From Herbaspirillum frisingense (GTDB lineage: Bacteria; Pseudomonadota; Gammaproteobacteria; Burkholderiales; Burkholderiaceae_D), in assembly GCA_009914615.1 (NCBI GenBank), contig WNDX01000001.1, positions 21,047-85,046 of the forward strand: DNA of 64,000 bases, given 5' to 3'. A program made the position numbers and the translations under genes. How positions within the stretch are numbered: the first letter of the stretch is position 1; each line of letters begins with the position of its first letter. This document shows positions 9,613 to 19,741 of the stretch, piece after piece. The notes below the pieces were generated by a model. That model was given only the letters and a program-made list of their open reading frames with translations, did no database searches and was not told the DNA's origin.

Positions 9613-10104
9613 ATGGACGACATCCATATCAGGCGCGGTTACCTGCCCGGCGCCATCGGCCGTGTCGCCGAGCTGCACGCGGCCTACTACACCGAGAACT
9701 GGAGCTTCGGCGTCTATTTCGAAGCCAAGGTCGCCACCGAACTCTCCGCCTTCATGAGCCGCTACGACGATGCGCGCGACGGCTTCTGGACCGCCACCGT
9801 GCATGGCCGCATCGAGGGCTCGCTCACCGTCGATGGCCAGCATGCGCATGAGCAGGGCGCGTGCCTGCGCTGGTTCATCGCCTCCGAAAAACTGCGTGGG
9901 CGCGGCGTGGGGGATGCCTTGCTGGGCGACGCGGTGCGCTTTTGCGCCGACCACGATTTCCCCTCCGTCTATCTCTGGACCTTCGAGGGCCTGCACGCCG
10001 CGCATCATCTCTGCGAGCGACACGGCTTCGTGCTGACCGAGGAGTGCATCGGCGCGCGCTGGGGCGTGAAGGTCAAGGAGCAACGCTATGAATTGCTGCT
10101 GTGA
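9613..10104 (+). CDS. GNAT family N-acetyltransferase
   Basis: 163 aa; LRWFIASEKLRGRGVGDALLGDAVRFC acetyl-CoA-binding motif. Confidence 0.82.
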   Translation: MDDIHIRRGYLPGAIGRVAELHAAYYTENWSFGVYFEAKVATELSAFMSRYDDARDGFWTATVHGRIEGSLTVDGQHAHEQGACLRWFIASEKLRGRGVGDALLGDAVRFCADHDFPSVYLWTFEGLHAAHHLCERHGFVLTEECIGARWGVKVKEQRYELLL

Positions 10105-10235
10105 GCGGCATCGGAGGCAGTAAACCGGCCCGCTGCGCGGAACGCGGAAGTGGCCGTCCAGCAACAAGTCCGGTCAATTGATAAAATGACGGGTCGGCGC
10201 ATTGGCGCCTCTTCCAAGATTGTCTTCCCAGCAAC

Positions 10236-11834
10236 ATGGCCCTCCATACCGACGCCGCGCACTCCAGCGGCCAAGTCTTGCCTTTCCGCGAATCCCTGCT
10301 GGCCACCCTCGGCATCTGCTTCGTCATCATGCTGGTGGCGCTGGACCAGACCATCGTCGGCACCGCGCTGCCCACCATCGTGGCCGAACTGAAGGGCTTC
10401 GAGCTGTACGCCTGGGTCGCTACCGCCTATCTGCTGACCTCGGTCATCACCGTGCCCATCTTCGGGCGCCTGGGCGATTACTTCGGCCGCAAGCCCTTCG
10501 TGATCGCATCCATCATCGTCTTCGTCGGCGCCTCGGCCCTGTGCGGCATGGCCGACAGCATGCTGTTCCTGGTGCTGGCGCGCGGCCTGCAGGGCATAGG
10601 GGGCGGCATGCTGGTGGGCACCTGTTTCGCGTCCATCGCCGACCTGTTCCCCGATCCGCGCGTGCGCTTGCGCTGGCAGATCATCCTGTCGGCCTCGTTT
10701 GGCATCGCCACCGCCGTGGGGCCGTCGCTGGGCGGTTTCCTCACGCAGGGGCTGGGCTGGCGCTGGGTGTTCTATTGCAATCTGCCGATCGGCGTGGTGT
10801 CGCTGTATTTCGTCTGGCGCTTCGTGCCGCATATCCGCCATATCAAGCATGAGGGCAAGATGCGCCTGGACTGGCCCGGCGCGCTGCTGATCTCGTTGTC
10901 GCTGGGCAGCCTGCAACTGCTGGTGGAGATGCTGCCCAAGCGCGGCATCACCGGCGGCATGCTGGGTTTGCTGGTGTTGTCGGCCGCCGCGTTCTACGCG
11001 CTGTGGAAGTGGGAGCAGCGCGCCGCCCAGCCCATCCTGCCGTTCGAGATGATGCGCGACCGCGCGTTGTCCAGCCTGTTCCTGCTGTCGGTGCTGGCCG
11101 GCTTCGCCATGTTCTCGCTGCTGATGTATGCGCCGCTGCTGTTTCAGGGCGGCTTCGGCATGACGCCGCGCGAGGCGGGCCTGCTGATTACGCCGCTGGT
11201 GGCCTGTATCACCGTGGCCAGCATCGCCAACGGCCGCATCATCACCCGCATCCCCAATCCCAACATGATGATGACGCTGGGCTTCGTGCTGATCGCCGCA
11301 TCCTGCCTGGGCGTGGTGCTGTGCGACCGCGGCACCGGCGGCGGCTTCATGCTGGCGGCGATGCTGGCCGGCGGTTTCGGCCTGGGCCTGGTGCTGCCCA
11401 ACCTGACCGTGTTCGCCCAGCAGGCGGCCAGCCGTGAACACCTGGGCATCGCCACCGCCTTGCTGCAGTCGTTGCGCATGATAGGCGGCATGCTCGGTAC
11501 GGCCATCACCGGTACGCTGGTCAGCCAGATGTACGGCGCCGGCGTGCAAAAGGCGCTGGAAGGCGATCATGCGGCGCAGTGGCTCAAGGAATTCAGCGAT
11601 CCGGAGGTACTGGTCAATCACGACATCCAGTCGGTGCTGCTGGCCCAACTGATGCAGGCCGGCCACAACGGCTCGGCGTTGCTCAATGCGGCGCGCGACG
11701 CGTTGGTGGGCGCGATCCACATGGGCATCGCGATCGCCATCGTGGCCGCGCTGGCCGGGCTGTGGATGGTGCGCCGGGTGCCGCCGATCAAGTTCCATGA
11801 CAATGCCAAGGTCGAACCCGTGATGTCGGAATAA
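10236..11834 (+). CDS. MFS transporter, DHA2/EmrB-QacA type drug efflux
   Basis: 532 aa; ALDQTIVGTALPTIVAEL, GRLGDYFGRKP, multiple TM segments. Confidence 0.92.
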   Translation: MALHTDAAHSSGQVLPFRESLLATLGICFVIMLVALDQTIVGTALPTIVAELKGFELYAWVATAYLLTSVITVPIFGRLGDYFGRKPFVIASIIVFVGASALCGMADSMLFLVLARGLQGIGGGMLVGTCFASIADLFPDPRVRLRWQIILSASFGIATAVGPSLGGFLTQGLGWRWVFYCNLPIGVVSLYFVWRFVPHIRHIKHEGKMRLDWPGALLISLSLGSLQLLVEMLPKRGITGGMLGLLVLSAAAFYALWKWEQRAAQPILPFEMMRDRALSSLFLLSVLAGFAMFSLLMYAPLLFQGGFGMTPREAGLLITPLVACITVASIANGRIITRIPNPNMMMTLGFVLIAASCLGVVLCDRGTGGGFMLAAMLAGGFGLGLVLPNLTVFAQQAASREHLGIATALLQSLRMIGGMLGTAITGTLVSQMYGAGVQKALEGDHAAQWLKEFSDPEVLVNHDIQSVLLAQLMQAGHNGSALLNAARDALVGAIHMGIAIAIVAALAGLWMVRRVPPIKFHDNAKVEPVMSE

Positions 11835-11862
11835 ATGGCGTGAATAGTCGCCGCAAGAACGG

Positions 11863-11893
11863 AAAAGCCGGACGGTTGACCAGTCCGGCTTTT
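11863..11893. terminator. Rho-independent terminator
   Basis: aaaagccggac ggttgacca gtccggctttttt. Confidence 0.75.
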
Positions 11894-11918
11894 TTCATGC
11901 ACGCCCGGCGGGCGGGTT

Positions 11919-13427
11919 TCAGTCGTCTTCGGCAGGCGCGGACTTGTCCGCTTTCTTCACCACCGCATAGCGTTCCAGGGTGCGGGCGCGCGCCTGGGCG
12001 TGATCGACGATGGGGCGCGGATAATCCTGGTCCAGCGCCACGCCGGCCGCGCGCAGCTCGTCGGGCGTGGCCGTCCATGGCGCATGGATGCGTTTGTCGG
12101 ACAGCTTGGCCAGTTGCGGCAGGTAGCGCCGGATGAACTTGCCGTCCGGGTCGAATTTCTCGGATTGCGTGACCGGGTTGAAGATGCGGAAGTAGGGCTG
12201 GGCATCGCAGCCCGACGAGGCAGCCCATTGCCAGCCGCCGTTGTTGGCCGAGAGGTCGAAGTCGTTCAGATGGATGGCGAAATACTTTTCGCCCCAGCGC
12301 CAGTCCAGGCCCAGATCCTTGGTCAGGAAGCTGGCGACCACCATGCGCAGGCGGTTGTGCATGTAGCCGGTCTGGTTGATCTGCAGCATGGCGGCGTCCA
12401 CCAGCGGATAGCCGGTGCGGCCTTCGCACCAGGCGGCGAAGTCGGCCTGCGCCTGGTGGTCGCTCTCCCATTCAATGGCGTCGTATTCGGGCTTGAACGC
12501 CTGGCTGGCCACGCGCGGATGGTGGTGCAGGATCATGAAATAGAAATCGCGCCAGGTCAGTTCCGACAGCCAGGTCGCCGCGCCCGCGCCGCCGTGACCG
12601 GCATGCATGGCCTGCAGCGCGGCGCGCGCCAGCGTGCGGATCGAAATGGTGCCGAAGCGCAGGTGCACCGACAGATAGGATGGCCCCTTGACCGCCGGAT
12701 AGTCGCGCGCCGTGCCATAGGCGCCGATGCGCGAGAGGAAATCGTCGAACAGGGCATCGGCGCCGGACATGCCGGTCGGGATCTTCAGTGCATGCAGATT
12801 GCTTTTCTCGAAGCCCAATTGCTTCAGCGTCGGTAGTGCATGTTCCAGCTTGGCCGGCGGCGCGGCCAGCGCCTTGACATGACGTTCGACCGGATAGGCC
12901 TTCAGGTAGAAATCGCCGCCGGCCGCGGCCAGCTTGGCCATCCAGGCATTTTTGTAGGGCGTGAAGACCGAGAAGGGCTTGGCCGATTGCGTCAGCACCT
13001 CATCCTTTTCGAAGATCACCTGGTCCTTGCAGCCGAGGAACAGAATGGCGTCTTGCTGCAGCGTTTCCGCCACCGCATGGTCGCGCGCCACGGCGTCGGG
13101 TTCGTAGTCGGTATTGGTGAACACGGCCTGCACACCCAGTTCCGCCGCCAGCGCCGGAATCATCTTGCCGGCCGCGCCGTGCAGCACGATCAGCCCGCCG
13201 CCTTGCGCGCGCAGAGAGGCGTCCAGCTCGGTCACGCTGTCCAGGATGAATTCGATGCGGCGATCTTGCGTGACGCCGTCCTTTTTCAGCGCATCGAGAA
13301 TGTCGGTGTCGAACACGAAGGCGCACCAGACTTGCTTGCTTTGCGAGAGCGCGTAGTAGAGCGCGGTATGGTCGGTGCTGCGCAGGTCGCGGCGGAACCA
13401 GACCAGGGACTTGTCGAATTGGGGCAT
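11919..13427 (-). CDS. phrB: Deoxyribodipyrimidine photo-lyase
   Basis: 502 aa; LVWFRRDLRSTDHTAL, WLSELTWRDFYFMIL, LDWRWGEKYFAIHLNDFDLSANNGGWQWAASSGCDAQPYFRIFNP. Confidence 0.95.
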   Translation of the reverse strand: MPQFDKSLVWFRRDLRSTDHTALYYALSQSKQVWCAFVFDTDILDALKKDGVTQDRRIEFILDSVTELDASLRAQGGGLIVLHGAAGKMIPALAAELGVQAVFTNTDYEPDAVARDHAVAETLQQDAILFLGCKDQVIFEKDEVLTQSAKPFSVFTPYKNAWMAKLAAAGGDFYLKAYPVERHVKALAAPPAKLEHALPTLKQLGFEKSNLHALKIPTGMSGADALFDDFLSRIGAYGTARDYPAVKGPSYLSVHLRFGTISIRTLARAALQAMHAGHGGAGAATWLSELTWRDFYFMILHHHPRVASQAFKPEYDAIEWESDHQAQADFAAWCEGRTGYPLVDAAMLQINQTGYMHNRLRMVVASFLTKDLGLDWRWGEKYFAIHLNDFDLSANNGGWQWAASSGCDAQPYFRIFNPVTQSEKFDPDGKFIRRYLPQLAKLSDKRIHAPWTATPDELRAAGVALDQDYPRPIVDHAQARARTLERYAVVKKADKSAPAEDD

Positions 13428-13458
13428 TGAGGCTGACGGTGGATGGGGTTCTTATTGC

Positions 13459-13914
13459 TTATTGCCGGGCGAAGCATTTCAGGCCGCGCATGAAGAGGCC
13501 GACCAGCGGCAATTTCTCGTACAGCTCTTCGGCGGCATCCCAGTAGTCGCGATGATAGATGACCCGGCCGTCCTCGGCCAGATGAAAATGCGTGGCGCCA
13601 TGGATGCATTGCTCGGCGGCGGAGAAAGGCGGCATGCGAAAGAAGAAATCCCAGGTCAGGAACACCTGTTCGCGCTGCTGCACCGTGGCCGTCACCTTGA
13701 AGTGCGGATCCTTGACCTGCTTGAACATATGGGCGAACAGATGCTGGATCGCTTCGAGGCCCTGCACTTCGTTGAAGGGATCCTTGAAGCGCGCGTCGGC
13801 GGCATAGACTTCGGCCACCTGGGCGGCGTTGTCGCGCGTGAGGGTTTCGAAGAAGCGCACCAGTTTGCTGGCGTGGGCGGCGTGGTCGGGGTGCTCCTGG
13901 TGCGGAATGGTCAT
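13459..13914 (-). CDS. Nuclear transport factor 2 / SnoaL-like family protein
   Basis: 151 aa; FETLTRDNAAQVAEVYAADARFKDPFNEVQGLEAIQHLF, typical NTF2-like; 31 bp upstream of phrB on same strand. Confidence 0.82.
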   Translation of the reverse strand: MTIPHQEHPDHAAHASKLVRFFETLTRDNAAQVAEVYAADARFKDPFNEVQGLEAIQHLFAHMFKQVKDPHFKVTATVQQREQVFLTWDFFFRMPPFSAAEQCIHGATHFHLAEDGRVIYHRDYWDAAEELYEKLPLVGLFMRGLKCFARQ

Positions 13915-14183
13915 GGCGCGCTCGCTGGATGAGGAATGGATTCGACCTTGTACCGGGCCGGGCGTTCATGCCCGGCGGAAAATTGCCAATCTGATAAAAC
14001 ATTTTCGCCGCACGGTTTTTGTGCGACTTGTGTCGGCGCAAAAAGATTTACGCGCGTTTGACGCATGATGGCTCAAGTGGTCACGACGGGCGGCCGTTAA
14101 TGATAAGTCCCTATCCGGGACGAATGAAGAGGCGGCGCGGCGCTATCCGGCCGCGCCTTTGGGGATATTGGGGATGTGATTAC

Positions 14184-15725
14184 ATGAAGAATATGAAGAT
14201 TGGCACCCGCCTAGGGCTGGGTTTTGCGGCGATTCTGATCCTGATGGGCCTCATTACCGGCATCGGCGTGTGGCGCCTGCAGGCGGTAGGCAAGCTCAAC
14301 GACGCCATGGTCAACGACGCGCTGGTGAAGGAAAGGCTGGTCAACGAGTTCTATAAATCCATCGAACTCAACGTCGGACGCATCGTGGCGGCGGCCAAGA
14401 ACGCCGATCCGGTGCAGCAGAAGTACTACAAGGATCTGATCGTTTCCACCATCAGCAAGAACAACGACTACGTCAAGCGCATGGAGGCGCTGATCACCGA
14501 TGATGCCGGCAAGGCCGCGCTCAACGAGATCAACGAGCGCCGCAAGGTGGTGATCGCCGCCAACACCGCGGTATTCAAGGAAAAGGACGCCGGCAACGAG
14601 GAGGCCGCCAAGAAGGTGGTGGAAGAGCAGTTGCTGCCCAACAGCCAGACCTACCTGGCCGCCATCGACAAGCTGGCCAACATGCAGAGCGATCGCATCA
14701 AGGCGCTGACGGGGGAGGTCGATGACCTGTTCCGCGCCGCGCGCAACATGATGGTCGTGCTGGGCGCCATCGCCATCCTGGTCGGCGTGATCCTGGCCTG
14801 GACCATCACCCGCTCGATCACCCGTCCGTTGCATGAGGCGGTGGACGTGGCAGGGCGCGTGGCCAACGGCCAGCTGGACAGCCGCATTGAAGTCCGTTCT
14901 GGCGACGAGACCGGTCAACTGATGCGCGCGCTCAAGGAGATGAACGACAACCTGGTGGGCATCGTCGGCCGGGTGCGCCAGGGCACCGATACCATCGCCG
15001 CCGCCTCGACCGAGATTGCGCACGGCAACCTGGATCTGTCCAATCGCACCGAGCAGCAGGCCAGCTCGCTGGAAGAAACCGCCTCGGCCATGGAAGAACT
15101 GACCTCCACCGTCAAGCAGAACGCCGACAATGCGCGCCAGGCCAATCAACTGGCGGTATCGGCCTCGGAAGTGGCGGTGCAGGGCGGGGCGGTGGTGTCG
15201 CAGGTGGTCTCGACCATGGGCTCGATCAACGAGTCGTCGCGCAAGATCGTGGACATCATTGCGGTGATCGACGGCATCGCCTTCCAGACCAATATCCTGG
15301 CGCTCAACGCGGCGGTGGAAGCCGCGCGCGCCGGCGAACAGGGTCGCGGCTTCGCGGTGGTGGCCTCGGAAGTGCGTTCGCTGGCCCAACGCTCGGCCGC
15401 TGCGGCCAAGGAAATCAAGCAACTGATCGACGATTCGGTTGAAAAGGTCGGTGTCGGCAGCAAGCTGGTGGAGCAGGCCGGCGCCACCATGGATGAGGTG
15501 GTCGCCAGCGTGAAGCGCGTCACCGACATCGTCGGCGAGATCAGCTCGGCCAGCCAGGAACAGAGCGACGGCATCGAGCAAGTCAACCAGGCCATCACGC
15601 TGATGGACGAGGCGACCCAGCAGAACGCCGCGCTGGTCGAGCAGGCCGCCGCCGCGGCGCGCGCCATGCAGGAGCAGGCGTCGACGCTGACCAATACGGT
15701 GAGCGTGTTCCGTTTGCAGGGCTGA
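14184..15725 (+). CDS. Methyl-accepting chemotaxis protein
   Basis: 4HB_MCP-type N-term, HAMP, signalling hairpin IDGIAFQTNILALNAAVEAARAGEQGRGFAVVASEVRSLAQRSA. Confidence 0.95.
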   Translation: MKNMKIGTRLGLGFAAILILMGLITGIGVWRLQAVGKLNDAMVNDALVKERLVNEFYKSIELNVGRIVAAAKNADPVQQKYYKDLIVSTISKNNDYVKRMEALITDDAGKAALNEINERRKVVIAANTAVFKEKDAGNEEAAKKVVEEQLLPNSQTYLAAIDKLANMQSDRIKALTGEVDDLFRAARNMMVVLGAIAILVGVILAWTITRSITRPLHEAVDVAGRVANGQLDSRIEVRSGDETGQLMRALKEMNDNLVGIVGRVRQGTDTIAAASTEIAHGNLDLSNRTEQQASSLEETASAMEELTSTVKQNADNARQANQLAVSASEVAVQGGAVVSQVVSTMGSINESSRKIVDIIAVIDGIAFQTNILALNAAVEAARAGEQGRGFAVVASEVRSLAQRSAAAAKEIKQLIDDSVEKVGVGSKLVEQAGATMDEVVASVKRVTDIVGEISSASQEQSDGIEQVNQAITLMDEATQQNAALVEQAAAAARAMQEQASTLTNTVSVFRLQG

Positions 15726-15831
15726 TGCGGGTAGGCGCGAGAGGGTTTGTCCTTGGTGTGCGTGAAGCCGTCATGGACAGGCTCCTCTTGTTCGGCAGGG
15801 GGGGGCGTATTTCTGGATCTGATTTTGCTGC

Positions 15832-15895
15832 GCCCCAGAACGCAAAAGGCCGATTGATTTTCAATCGACCTTTCATGTTTGGTGCCCACAGAGGG
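15832..15895 (-). repeat. Degenerate copy of tRNA-Leu 3' end plus terminator
   Basis: gccccagaacgcaaaaggccgattgattttcaatcgacctttcatgtttggtgcccacagaggg, near-identical to 15985-16051. Confidence 0.75.
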
Positions 15896-15998
15896 CGCTC
15901 GGTCACGTTCCGCGACCCCGCCCGGCCTTGCAAGGTCGGACTTTCGAGTCCCACCCGCAAAGCGCGCAGGCGCTTTGCTCGTGTGCCCCAAAACGCAA

Positions 15999-16031
15999 AA
16001 GGCCGATTGATTTTCATCAATCGACCTTTTA
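15999..16031 (-). terminator. Terminator of tRNA-Leu
   Basis: Minus strand AAAGGTCGATTGA tgaaaa TCAATCGGCCTTTT. Confidence 0.7.
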
Positions 16032-16035
16032 TGTT

Positions 16036-16120
16036 TGGTGCCCACGGAGGGACTCGAACCCCCACACCTCGCGGCACATGGACCTGAACCATGCGCGTCT
16101 ACCAATTCCGCCACGTGGGC
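16036..16120 (-). tRNA. tRNA-Leu(CAG), CCA encoded
   Basis: Minus strand GCCCACGTGGCGGAATTGGTAGACGCGCATGGTTCAGGTCCATGTGCCGCGAGGTGTGGGGGTTCGAGTCCCTCCGTGGGCACCA; acceptor stem pairs, long variable arm, anticodon CAG. Confidence 0.95.
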
Positions 16121-16315
16121 CTGCTATTCGCGTCAGCCTTAAGGGCGTTGTCGCGAAAGAATGTGATTATATACGGTCTGAAGGACATGTCAATAGACTT
16201 TTCGGCACGATGCCAAATTTTTTCAGCAGCGACCATCGCCTGCGCCCGGCATTGCGGTTAGGTAAATGACGGCAACTCCGTTACACTAAGGGTTATCCAG
16301 CCGGACCGGCTCGCT

Positions 16316-18841
16316 GTGCCGGTTCCATCAATAACAATTGCGCGAACGATACTTTTGAGCCAATTTCCCTATTCCATTCCCAGCCGGGAAGAGATTCTCG
16401 GCATCCTGCGCACTTCGCCCGCGGCGCAAAATGCCGCCGCCCTGGCCGCTGCGCTCGGCGTGAAGCCTGACGAGATGGATGGCCTGACGCGCCGACTCAA
16501 CGCCATGGAGCGCGACGGCCAGATCAAGCCGGATCGCGCCGGCAACTACAAGCTGACCCATTCGCCCAACTTCATCGAAGGGCGCGTTTCCAGCCATCGT
16601 GACGGTTTCGGTTTCCTGCTGCCGGACGACGGCAGCGATGATCTGTTCCTGCCCGAGAAGGAAATGCAGAAGGTGATGCACGGCGATCGCGTTCAGGCAC
16701 GCATCGTGGGCACCGACCGTCGCGGCCGACCGGAAGGCACCATCGTGGAAGTGATGGAACGCGCCAATTCCCACGTGATCGGTCGCCTGCTGAACGAAAA
16801 CGGCGTGTGGGTGGTGGCGCCGGAAGACAAGCGCATCGGCCACGACGTGCTGCTGGCCGGCCCCCCGGGCAAGGCCAAGGCGGGGCAGGTGGTAAGCGTG
16901 GAGCTGACCGAACATCCCTCGCGCTATACCCAGCCGGTGGGCAAGATCACCGAGATCCTGGGCGACATCGACGATCCAGGCATGGAAATCGAAATCGCCG
17001 TACGCAAGTACGGCGTGCCGCACGAGTTCTCGGACGCCGCCAAGAAGCTGTCGGCCAAGCTGCCCAGCGAAGTGCGCGCGGCCGACCTGAAGGATCGCGT
17101 CGATCTGCGCGACGTACCGCTGGTTACCATCGATGGCGAAGACGCGCGCGACTTCGACGATGCGGTCTATTGCGAACCGGTCAAGATCGGCCGTTCCAAG
17201 GGTTACCGCCTGATCGTGGCGATCGCCGACGTCAGTCATTACGTCAAGCCCAACGATGCGCTGGATGCCGATGCGCTGGAACGCAGCACTTCGGTCTATT
17301 TCCCGCGCCGGGTGATCCCGATGCTGCCGGAGAAACTGTCCAACGGCCTGTGCTCGCTGAACCCCGACGTCGATCGCCTGACCCTGGTGTGCGATGCCGT
17401 GATCACCGCCAAGGGCGAGATCAAGGCTTACCAGTTCTATCCGGCCGTGATCCATTCGGCTGCGCGCCTGACCTATACCGAAGTGGCCTCCATCCTGGCC
17501 AACACCAAGGGCCCGGAAGCGGCACGCCGTATCGGCCTGGTGCCGCACCTGACGCATCTGTATGAAGTGTTCCAGGCGCTGCTGACGGCGCGCCAGGCGC
17601 GCGGCGCGATCGACTTCGAGACCACCGAGACCTACATCGTCTGCAACGCCGCCGGCAAGATCGAGAAGATCCTGCCGCGCACCCGCAACGATGCGCACCG
17701 CCTGATCGAGGAATGCATGCTGGCGGCCAACTTCTGCGCGGCCGACCTGCTCAAACGCCACGACCATCCGGCGCTGTACCGCATCCACGCGGGGCCGACC
17801 AAGGAAAAGCTGACCCAGTTGCGCAATTTCCTGAAGCAGACAGGATTGAGCCTGGGCGGCGGCGACAACCCCAGCGCGTCCGACTACGCCGAGCTGATGC
17901 CCAAGATCAAGGCGCGGCCCGATGCGCTGCTGATCCAGACCATGCTGCTGCGCTCGATGCAACAGGCGGTCTACAGCCCCGACAACATCGGTCACTTCGG
18001 TTTGTCGTATGAGTCCTATGCGCACTTCACCAGCCCGATCCGCCGCTATCCCGACCTGCTGACGCACCGCGCCATCAAGGCCGTGCTGCAGGGCAAGCGC
18101 TACGATCCCAAGGGCATCGACAGCAGCACGTTGAACACGTCGCTGTCGCCGGCCGCGCGCAAGCTGCAGGCGCAGCAGCGCGCCACTGACAAGGCGGCCG
18201 GCAAGAAGCCGCGCGGCGAGGGCAGCCTGGCGATCTGGGAAGCCCTGGGTCTGCATTGTTCGGCCAACGAGCGTCGCGCCGACGAGGCGTCGCGTGATGT
18301 CGAGGCATGGCTGAAGTGCTACTTCATCCGCGACAAGCTGGGTGAAGAGTTCACCGGCACTATCTCGGGCGTGGCCACCTTCGGCATCTTCGTGCAGCTC
18401 GATTCGCTCTACATCGAAGGCCTGGTGCACGTTACCGAACTGGGCGCCGATTACTTCCAGTACGACGAGGCGCGCCACGAACTGCGCGGCGAGCGTACCG
18501 GCATCCGTTACCAGTTGACCGACCGCGTGACGGTACAGGTCAGCCGCGTCGATCTGGATGCGCGCAAGATCGACCTGGCGCTGGTCAACGAGCCGGGCAT
18601 CCACACGCTGATCAAGAACGAAGCCAAGCGCGCCGAAAGCGCCGCGCGCGGCAAGCCCGCCGGCGCTGCCGGAGCGGGGCGCCAGCCGGCATCGAAGGCC
18701 AAGAAGGCAGCGGCGCCCAAGCCGGCCAAGGCCGCCGGCGTCGGTGCCAAGGGCAATGCAGCGCATCCGCGCCCGGGGGAAGCTGACCGCAAGCGTGCTT
18801 CGGCCAAGGGTTTCCACAAGGGCGGCAAGAAGAAGCGCTAA
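16316..18841 (+). CDS. rnr: Ribonuclease R
   Basis: RNB domain DLRDVPLVTIDGEDARDFDDAVY, S1 domain, Lys-rich C-term tail; start may be the TTG at 16355 (LSQFPYSIPSREEIL). Confidence 0.93.
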   Translation: MPVPSITIARTILLSQFPYSIPSREEILGILRTSPAAQNAAALAAALGVKPDEMDGLTRRLNAMERDGQIKPDRAGNYKLTHSPNFIEGRVSSHRDGFGFLLPDDGSDDLFLPEKEMQKVMHGDRVQARIVGTDRRGRPEGTIVEVMERANSHVIGRLLNENGVWVVAPEDKRIGHDVLLAGPPGKAKAGQVVSVELTEHPSRYTQPVGKITEILGDIDDPGMEIEIAVRKYGVPHEFSDAAKKLSAKLPSEVRAADLKDRVDLRDVPLVTIDGEDARDFDDAVYCEPVKIGRSKGYRLIVAIADVSHYVKPNDALDADALERSTSVYFPRRVIPMLPEKLSNGLCSLNPDVDRLTLVCDAVITAKGEIKAYQFYPAVIHSAARLTYTEVASILANTKGPEAARRIGLVPHLTHLYEVFQALLTARQARGAIDFETTETYIVCNAAGKIEKILPRTRNDAHRLIEECMLAANFCAADLLKRHDHPALYRIHAGPTKEKLTQLRNFLKQTGLSLGGGDNPSASDYAELMPKIKARPDALLIQTMLLRSMQQAVYSPDNIGHFGLSYESYAHFTSPIRRYPDLLTHRAIKAVLQGKRYDPKGIDSSTLNTSLSPAARKLQAQQRATDKAAGKKPRGEGSLAIWEALGLHCSANERRADEASRDVEAWLKCYFIRDKLGEEFTGTISGVATFGIFVQLDSLYIEGLVHVTELGADYFQYDEARHELRGERTGIRYQLTDRVTVQVSRVDLDARKIDLALVNEPGIHTLIKNEAKRAESAARGKPAGAAGAGRQPASKAKKAAAPKPAKAAGVGAKGNAAHPRPGEADRKRASAKGFHKGGKKKR

Positions 18842-18902
18842 TTCCGCTTCCATGTGATTCAACAACGACAGACAGCAAGAAGAGAAGAAACAAGCAGGTT
18901 TT

Positions 18903-19640
18903 ATGAAGAGCAAAATGATTTTCGGCTTCCATGCCGTGACGTCCCGTATCCGCCACGAAGCTTCGTCGGTGGATGAGATCTATGTGGACGCCGACCGGCG
19001 CGACCGCCGCATGCTGGATCTGCTGCATGTGGCCAAGGAAGCCAATGTGCGCATCATCCAGGCCGACGATCAGCGCCTGTCGGCCATGGTCGGCACGCGC
19101 CGTCACCAGGGCGTGGTGGCTAAGGCCGCCGCGCTGTCGCTGGCGCGCACGCTGGACGAGCTGCTGGATGCGGTGGAAGGCCCGCCGCTGCTGCTGATCC
19201 TGGACGGCATCACCGATCCGCACAACCTGGGCGCCTGCCTGCGCGTGGCCGACGGCGCCGGCGCGCATGCCGTGATCGCTCCCAAGGATCGCGCCGTGGG
19301 CCTGAACGCCACGGCCATGAAGGTGTCCAGCGGCGCGTCCGATACCGTGCCTTACATCACCGTCACCAATCTGGCGCGCACCATGCGCGACCTGAAGGAG
19401 CGCGGCGTGTGGATCATCGGTACCTCGGACGATGCGGAGAAGGGCTTGTACGAAGGCGACTTCACCGGCCCCACCGCGCTGGTGATGGGCTCGGAAGGCG
19501 AGGGCATGCGCCGCCTGACGCGCGAAACCTGCGACATCCTGGTCAACATCCCGATGTTCGGTTCGGTCGAGAGCCTGAACGTATCGGTGGCGTCGGGCGT
19601 GTGTCTGTACGAGGCGCGACGCCAGCGTTTGCCGAAGTAA
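18903..19640 (+). CDS. rlmB: 23S rRNA (guanosine(2251)-2'-O)-methyltransferase
   Basis: [17 protein letters not shown]..., [48 protein letters not shown]. Confidence 0.95.
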   Translation: MKSKMIFGFHAVTSRIRHEASSVDEIYVDADRRDRRMLDLLHVAKEANVRIIQADDQRLSAMVGTRRHQGVVAKAAALSLARTLDELLDAVEGPPLLLILDGITDPHNLGACLRVADGAGAHAVIAPKDRAVGLNATAMKVSSGASDTVPYITVTNLARTMRDLKERGVWIIGTSDDAEKGLYEGDFTGPTALVMGSEGEGMRRLTRETCDILVNIPMFGSVESLNVSVASGVCLYEARRQRLPK

Positions 19641-19661
19641 TTCCGGTTTATCGCTGCACCG

Positions 19662-19690
19662 TCGCCGGACCTGATGTCCGGCGATTTTTT
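19662..19690 (+). terminator. Rho-independent terminator after rlmB
   Basis: tcgccggac ctgat gtccggcga followed by tttttttt. Confidence 0.85.
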
Positions 19691-19741
19691 TTGTTCTTTC
19701 GTTTTTTGTTCTTTTGTTTCATCCGCACCAGGAGAATCACC

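Noticed and set aside
15146-16114. ORF MAELVDAHGSGPCAARCGGSSPSVGTKH...
   Set aside because: Well-known spurious translation of tRNA-Leu and its duplicated 3' end.
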